A stretch of DNA of 21,727 nucleotides. Source: Hypsibius dujardini. Lineage: Eukaryota; Tardigrada; Eutardigrada; Parachela; Hypsibiidae. The notes under the pieces were generated by a model. The model was not told where the DNA came from, ran no database searches, and saw only the letters and a program-made list of their open reading frames with translations. Each line of letters begins with the position of its first letter. Within the stretch, counting starts at the first letter, position 1. This document shows positions 17,210 to 21,727 of the stretch, piece by piece. The translations under genes and the position numbers were made by a program. The stretch is from positions 1-21,727 of the forward strand of contig LRSR01011090.1 of the NCBI GenBank assembly GCA_001579985.1, written 5' to 3'.

Positions 17210-18154
17210 GTAAAACGTCGTTTTTGGAAAACCTTTCATTCCACTACCCTTTTCGCTTCTACGCCACAAGAAGCTAATCGAAATGGAAAACCACTTGCAC
17301 TTTCACGAAAAGTGGACCAAGATCCCGAATTCAGAGAGAGAAACTACTGCACCATATGAACGGGAATTTTTGCTAACCTTATCTCGTTATGTTTCGTTAG
17401 ACGAAACTGACTGGGACACATTCCTGCATTGATCTATACAATCAACACCGCAAAACAGGATATAACGCAGTTTTTTGCCTTTTTAAATCATATACGGAAA
17501 AAGATTCAATTCTCCCAGTTGATTATTCGCGCACGCAATCGATTTATAAATGCACGCTAGCGCGTAATTTTTTGAATGACCGCGACATCAAAATTTGATT
17601 TTTGCGGCTGAAATTGATCGTAAGCGAGTATTTTTGCTTAGTCTAAATTTTCAATTAAAGTTATACTGTTTTGGTACTCAATTGTGGGCGTCCCTGAGAA
17701 CTGGATGGGATTCAAATATTAAAAGGGCATTTCATTCGGAAATCTCCATCCTTCCCTCGTGTGAACCCATTTAAAGGCAGACTCTGCGCCCTTGCACTAC
17801 ACGTCCGTAGAGCTTCGCAAAGAGATTCTAAGTTTTATATGGAAAAAAATAGGCTTAGGAAAAATAGTACCTGTTGTTTACAAACGCGGAGTCAGCGCAG
17901 GATTCTTCTCTGGCATTGACGAACGTACCCTATGTACTTTTTGCGATTACTTTTCACGATCATTTCGTCAGACAGGTAGGCAGGCAGGCAGGCAGGCAGG
18001 CAAGCTTATTGTTTTGTGCTCATAAAGTGAACGTTGCACCCATACGTTCGTATCTTAATACTGAGTTCGTCATTCCGAACAAATCATTCCTAGCAGATGA
18101 CGTAGGCACACTTACTTTACAGTTATGCATTTGTATCTGAGCACACTTTTCAAG
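17210..18154. other. Spacer with microsatellite
   Basis: No supported gene. Overlapping plus-strand open stretches at 17792-18140 cross the GGCA microsatellite and look artificial. Confidence 0.45.
17974..18003 (+). repeat. (GGCA)n microsatellite
   Basis: About six to seven consecutive GGCA units with one GGTA variant at the left end. Confidence 0.9.
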
Positions 18155-18160
18155 TTTATT
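18155..18160 (-). terminator. Candidate polyadenylation signal of secreted short-protein gene 2
   Basis: AATAAA on the minus strand, about 120 bases after the stop codon at 18283. It is the first canonical hexamer downstream on that strand that I found. Confidence 0.45.
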
Positions 18161-18282
18161 ATTTGAACAATAGAATGGTAAAAATGTAATCTTTCTAGAC
18201 ATGATTTGTTACGGCAAAAGTGGTACACATTTGCGCAAGCCGAAATACACGCAGATCAATAAAAATAGTTCCAGTTTAGACA

Positions 18283-18681
18283 TTATCCATTGGCTTCCGA
18301 AACAGGGACGGCATGGACAGGTAAGACGCCGCTCTGGAGGCCAGCCAGAGCGCCTCGGGAGTTGACCAGCGCTGCGTGGCTATCCACGTGCGTAACTGTC
18401 CGGGCCGACACGGGGACTGAAGAAGCGCCACTAGGATGACTGGAATGAACCGCTGCTTGGACCGGAAGCGGAGGCGGCAGAACTAATCCCGGAGCCAGTA
18501 ACGGTCGAATTTGATTGCCGGACGTCAGTTGATTGTTCGACGTCGATGGGAGAAGTACGTTCGATCTGAGGACGGCTTGCGACGACGGCATGGCGTCAGG
18601 AACCAATGGTTGTGACGTCACCGAGGAGAGAATCAGAAAAGAAAGAGCCAGCCCCATTATTATCATTCGAGGATAATCCAT
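18283..18681 (-). CDS. Secreted short-protein family member 2
   Basis: Single-exon ORF of 132 residues, ATG at 18681 to TAA at 18283. The N-terminus MDYPRMIIMGLALSFLILSS is a signal peptide with probable cleavage near residues 23-24 (SVTS/Q). The mature part is Pro, Ser, Val and Leu rich and has no cysteine; it includes the patch LVLPPPLPVQAAV and near its end GALAGLQS and PVHAVPVSEANG. The last two blocks match the gene at 13.9-15.8 kb and the right-edge fragment, so all three are one family. Unlike member 1 it has no intron. GC content is well above the flanks. The C-terminal Gly directly before the stop could serve as an amide donor, but no dibasic processing sites are visible. Function unknown. 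Confidence 0.8.
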   Translation of the reverse strand: MDYPRMIIMGLALSFLILSSVTSQPLVPDAMPSSQAVLRSNVLLPSTSNNQLTSGNQIRPLLAPGLVLPPPLPVQAAVHSSHPSGASSVPVSARTVTHVDSHAALVNSRGALAGLQSGVLPVHAVPVSEANG

Positions 18682-18756
18682 TTTTTATTCGTGATCGTTT
18701 GAGTTGTTCAGATGTAATGAAATGGACAAACAAATTCTTCTGTGAACACTCTCTCA

Positions 18757-18780
18757 GTTATACTTGTTATTTTGCACGTG
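18757..18780 (-). promoter_or_regulatory. Possible promoter elements of secreted short-protein gene 2
   Basis: On the minus strand a TATAACT box-like sequence (18763-18757) lies about 75 bases upstream of the ATG and is preceded by a palindromic CACGTG E-box (18775-18780). Both are short and common by chance. Confidence 0.18.
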
Positions 18781-18781
18781 A

Positions 18782-19134
18782 GTTGTTGCAATGAGGCACG
18801 GAATTTCTTGGCGGTTAGCACGCGCTTTGCAATGGAAAGACCCCACGCAGCTGGTGATTTAATTTGACCGTGACAACTTGCATGGGTATAATACAACTTG
18901 CAGCGTCACTGTCTGAGATGAAGGAAACAAGCAACAAACAACAAACGCCAAATGCGTTAATAAACATGGAATAATTAAATCAGCGAGACATTCACCGTCT
19001 TGGTGAGTTGTTTAAAAACGTTTCGCACTACTGATTATGCCAATTCTGACATACTTTCGATAAGGTCTATTTATCACAGCTGAATTATGCAGGCATAAAG
19101 GTAGTTAAGTTAACAAAGAATCGGTATGAAGTTT
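18782..19134. other. Upstream flank of secreted short-protein gene 2
   Basis: AT-rich; no gene or repeat recognised. Confidence 0.4.
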
Positions 19135-19738
19135 CAAAATCCGATTTCCGAGAAATTGTCTACGTACAAAGTACTCGAAATTTATTGATTTCAGGAGTAT
19201 AGAAAGTTTTATTTCCAGCTCCGATTCGACCGGAAACATTTTTGGAAGCGGCTAGAAAAAGAACGGAAAAAAAACCAAATAAACGGATAGATTTGAAATT
19301 TTTTATTACAATTTCAGATTCGTTTCGTAATTTCGAATTGATCAGTTGCAACAGAATTATTTAGGACAGCGTGGAGAAGAGCTAGACGTGGCTTTTCGGA
19401 TCGTTCTCAATATCCTTTCGGGTGGTTTGAATGGCTGTCTGTAGCTCCGCCCCTTAATAACCTAAAGTATTTTTTGCCTAAGCTCTTTGACTTCAATTTG
19501 GATCTAGGCTCAGAGATTGGCATAAAATTTGAGGTAAAAACGGTTTGCCGTCTTCAATCAAAAGTATTAAAAAATCACTATTTCTTATAGTGAAACATAA
19601 TATTCCATTGTTTATGGTCCCTGGCAAAAAATTTCCGGTCAAACCAAATCTTCCAACAACATTTTTATTTCTTCTAAAATCATCAAATTTTTGTTAGTTA
19701 TTAAATAAAAATTCTCTGGGTAATCGGATTTTACAATT
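19135..19738. mobile_element. Foldback element, third member of the GCTCCGCC-core family
   Basis: The left outer arm CAAAATCCGATTTCCGAGAA (about 19135) and the right outer arm ending TAATCGGATTTTAC (about 19735) are inverted copies. Further inside, both arms share a GACCGGAAA block (near 19229 and, inverted, near 19635). Near the centre at 19441-19457 is GTAGCTCCGCCCCTTAAT, almost the same as GTAGCTTCGCCCCTTAAT in the element at 14938-15583. Arms are more diverged than in that element. No coding capacity. Confidence 0.55.
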
Positions 19739-19789
19739 TCACTCCGGTTCCCTTGTAAAGAAGCTTTGTCCGTTCATCATCCATCGTTT

Positions 19790-19925
19790 TCCAAAATGTG
19801 AGAGAGAGGCGTGACCGGAGGAACGGCGCTTGAATAGGCCGGAAAGTTCTCCGGTACTTGACCCGCGTAAAGGATTCAGCAAAACTTTCGGCGTTGGAAT
19901 TGGAAACGGAAATACTTCACAGTAA
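19790..19925 (-). pseudogene. Decayed fourth copy of the secreted short-protein family
   Basis: In one minus-strand frame the translation reads VFPFPIPTPKVLLNPLRGSS and then TGELSGL, which lies over VLRTGSSASGGLAGL of the right-edge member. Immediately after, in the next frame, PIQAPFL lies over PVQAVPV of the same member. A frameshifting deletion of about 14 bases near 19833 would account for both. There is no family-type tail or stop at the expected place, and no signal-peptide exon was recognised upstream. The copy lies between members 2 and 3, on the same strand. The match is short and was made by eye. Confidence 0.4.
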
Positions 19926-19969
19926 AATTTTGTGGGATAAAATTGCGTCCATGTTGTAGTGATTGACAC

Positions 19970-20867
19970 AATTTATACCTCGACTGCTGCCGCTTGACAA
20001 TCGAACCACAAAAAACTCCGAACTGAACAGGACGTAATTTTCTTCTGACCTTCAAGCAGCTTTGTGTAAAATTGACCTACAAAAAAAAATTCGGAAATCG
20101 TTTTGCAATTTCGTTTCGGAAGTCGTTTTGCAATTTCGCATCAGATTTGGTTGCGATATGGAAATGCGCAGACAAACGTTGAAGGAGAGGTTGAAGTAAC
20201 AGATGCGGAAGTTGAAACCAGTTTGATTAATCGCTGTCTCTTCAGTTTAAACCGGTCGTGAATTTATTATTTATCATTCTTATTCGACTAAGAGGTTCAG
20301 ATAATGCAGTTCAGACAACGTACAAACAATGCAGACCACAAATCAATTACGTCAGATGTTTTGACAGAGAAATTCAGCTGCGGTTTATAACTCGGTCACG
20401 TGACTCACAAGGGAACAATCACCAGTGCAACTCTCAGATCGTGACCAAACTTTTTTCTTGAATACCATGTCCCCTAACATGATTTTACAAAATATGACTC
20501 GCGGCAAAGAGTTTCCCGTTCAACGGGGAGAAGTTCGGGAAGATCTCAATTGGCGCAGGTACATTGCCATAGCATGAGAATGAAAAATGAGAGTTTTTTC
20601 ATTTTTTGGTAAACTCTCAATACTAGAAAAATGAAACTCACCATGAAGAAAATATTTTGACTATCGATGCGACTGAGCAATGAATTGGCACTGTACTCGT
20701 CTTTTACCAACACTGCAAGTATTTTTAATTTATTTGCTTAAGAAAACTGTTGAAAACGCCAAGATTCTCTTCATTTCCACTTCTAAGCTTCTTTCTCGAA
20801 AAACGTCAAAGTCGCAATAAAATTGATGTCGCAATGCTACTTTGCTTGGTCACCCTTTGACTTCAGG
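19970..20867. other. Spacer without supported genes
   Basis: AT-rich. It contains a two-copy 24-base tandem repeat at 20091-20139 and an imperfect hairpin near 20587-20640. A 67-codon plus-strand open stretch (20258-20461) starts at GTG and has no recognisable features. Confidence 0.45.
20091..20139 (+). repeat. Two-copy 24-base tandem repeat
   Basis: TCGGAAATCGTTTTGCAATT followed by TCGT, then one T, then the same unit with G for A at position 7 and C at its last base. Confidence 0.75.
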
Positions 20868-21337
20868 AACTAAAAGAGTTACAAGCTGATTTGTTACGCA
20901 ATATGGGACGGAATTTAAGAGAGTAAATGTAACCGCTAGCAATTGTCACTATATTTTGGATAGTGTTTTTCGGAAGGGACTAAAAAGAATTACAAGCTGA
21001 TTTGTTATGCAATATGGAACGGTATTTAGGTCAATAAATGTAACCGTATTTAGGACAGTAAATGTAACCGTTAGCGATTGTCACTGTATTTCGGATCGCG
21101 TTTTTTCGGAAGGGACTAAAAAGAATTACAAGCTGATTTGTTATGCAATATGGAACGGTATTTAGGTCAATAAATGTAACCGTTAGCGATTGTCACCGTA
21201 TTTCAGATAGTGTTTTTCGGAAGGGACTAAAAGAGTTACAAGCTGATTTGTTACAGAATATGTAACCGTATTTAGGACAGTAAATGTGACCGTTAACGAT
21301 TGTCACCGTATTTTGGATAGTGTTTTTCGGAAGGGGA
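20868..21337 (+). repeat. Minisatellite-like tandem array, about 110-base unit, four copies
   Basis: The marker ACAAGCTGATTTGTTA begins at 20881, 20992, 21128 and 21238, so unit lengths are 111, 136 and 110. The long unit contains an internal duplication of a 24-base block (GTATTTAGGTCAATAAATGT and onward). Each unit also contains TGTAACCG, an AGCGATTGTCAC-like block and TTTTTCGGAAGGGACTAAAA. A partial fifth copy ends at the GGAAGGGGATCC at about 21337. The array starts about 200 bases downstream of the stop codon of secreted short-protein member 3. Confidence 0.85.
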
Positions 21338-21506
21338 TCCTGGCCCTTTGTAGCAAAAAGGGCCAACATTTCGTGCCTCATTATGAGACGCGGTTTTCAA
21401 GAAGGAGTCGTTACCAATTTTATTTATTCAAAAAATTTATCCGTAACATCGGCAAAAAACAAGCAAACAGTGACCTTTTTTTTAAATAGTGTCCGATAAT
21501 GTTCCT

Positions 21507-21512
21507 TTTATT
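21507..21512 (-). terminator. Polyadenylation signal of secreted short-protein member 3
   Basis: AATAAA on the minus strand 22 bases after the TAG at 21536-21534. It would give a very short 3' untranslated region. Confidence 0.55.
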
Positions 21513-21533
21513 CGTTGAAGACATGTTTTTTAG

Positions 21534-21727
21534 CTATCCGTTGGATTCGGAAACCGGCACCGCCTGGACGGGAGGATTTATTCCAGCTAGTCCAGCCAAT
21601 CCGCCACTGGCAGAGCTTCCCGTGCGAAGGACCTCAGCGGTGCGCCAATCCAAAAGGGCAGCTGCTAAATGCGGCGACCCTTGCGGGGGTATTGTGAAGG
21701 GATTGGGGACGATCGCTAAGCGCGCTG
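21534..21727 (-). CDS. Secreted short-protein family member 3, 3' part (runs off window)
   Basis: The minus-strand frame is open from the window edge to TAG at 21536-21534, 63 residues visible. It contains VPNPFTIPPQGSPHLAAALL, then LRTGSSASGGLAGLAG and the tail PPVQAVPVSESNG. GSPHLAA is identical to member 1, and the tail differs from that of member 2 by a few residues. By comparison with member 1 the exon should begin only about four codons beyond the window, with a signal-peptide exon further right. Cysteine-free as far as visible. The plus-strand open stretch over the same bases is a shadow. Confidence 0.72.
   Translation of the reverse strand, partial: ARLAIVPNPFTIPPQGSPHLAAALLDWRTAEVLRTGSSASGGLAGLAGINPPVQAVPVSESNG

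Noticed and set aside
17974-18003. Possible CRISPR-like or regulatory array
   Set aside because: Plain (GGCA)n microsatellite without spacers.
17792-18140. Overlapping plus-strand ORFs over the GGCA repeat
   Set aside because: Open only because the tetranucleotide repeat lacks stops; the products are RQAG or GRQA repeats.
19160-19351. Minus-strand open frame with a signal-like LFGFFSVLFLAA segment
   Set aside because: No ATG before the segment, no donor in a usable phase after it, and it lies in the arm of a foldback element.

Overview
The window looks like invertebrate (metazoan) nuclear DNA. Coding blocks are short and GC-richer than their AT-rich surroundings, they are cut by GT/AG introns of about 0.7 to 2.4 kb, and the spacers hold foldback repeats, one solo LTR, minisatellites and G10 tracts. 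I cannot name the species. Every gene I can support with reasonable confidence is on the minus strand, so genes read from high to low coordinates. There are no tRNA, rRNA, CRISPR or bacterial-style operon features.

Region 1 (about 11.3 kb down to 1.4 kb) carries a bulb-type (B-type, GNA-like) lectin gene. Six lectin exons alternate strictly between two kinds. Type A exons are at 8440-8053, 6214-5824 and 3183-2799. Type B exons are at 7345-6943, 4571-4078 and 1836-1394. Each A exon starts in phase 0 and ends in phase 1; each B exon starts in phase 1 (two bases, always completing Val followed by Ile-Leu) and ends in phase 0. The exons therefore join in one continuous frame as (A-B)x3, a two-exon module triplicated in tandem. 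A likely upstream exon with a phase-0 donor lies at 10968-10822, and just upstream of it is a decayed B-like segment. The middle B exon at 7345-6943 has a one-base deletion that breaks its frame. Only the first A domain keeps a canonical QxDxNxVxY mannose-binding motif. The 3' end of the gene is probably outside the window.

Region 2 (about 13.9 kb to the right edge) holds a family of short secreted, cysteine-free, Pro/Ser/Val-rich proteins that I do not recognise from any known family. The members are a two-exon gene at 15754-13892, a single-exon gene at 18681-18283, a 3' fragment running off the right edge at 21727-21534, and a decayed copy near 19.8 kb. They share a GSPHLAA block (two members), a G-x-L-[AS]-G-L block and a C-terminal P-V-[AS]-E-x-[NH]-G-stop tail.

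The rest is repeats: three related foldback elements with a shared GCTCCGCCCC-like core (14.5-14.9, 14.9-15.6 and 19.1-19.7 kb), an unrelated foldback at 13.1-13.6 kb with a single-arm copy in a lectin intron at 5.6-5.8 kb, a TIR-bounded insert in the first lectin intron, a 320-bp solo LTR at 16.5-16.9 kb, and a roughly 110-bp tandem repeat at 20.9-21.3 kb. Two weak ORFs (15851-16141 plus, 17199-16900 minus) are given as low-confidence hypotheticals.
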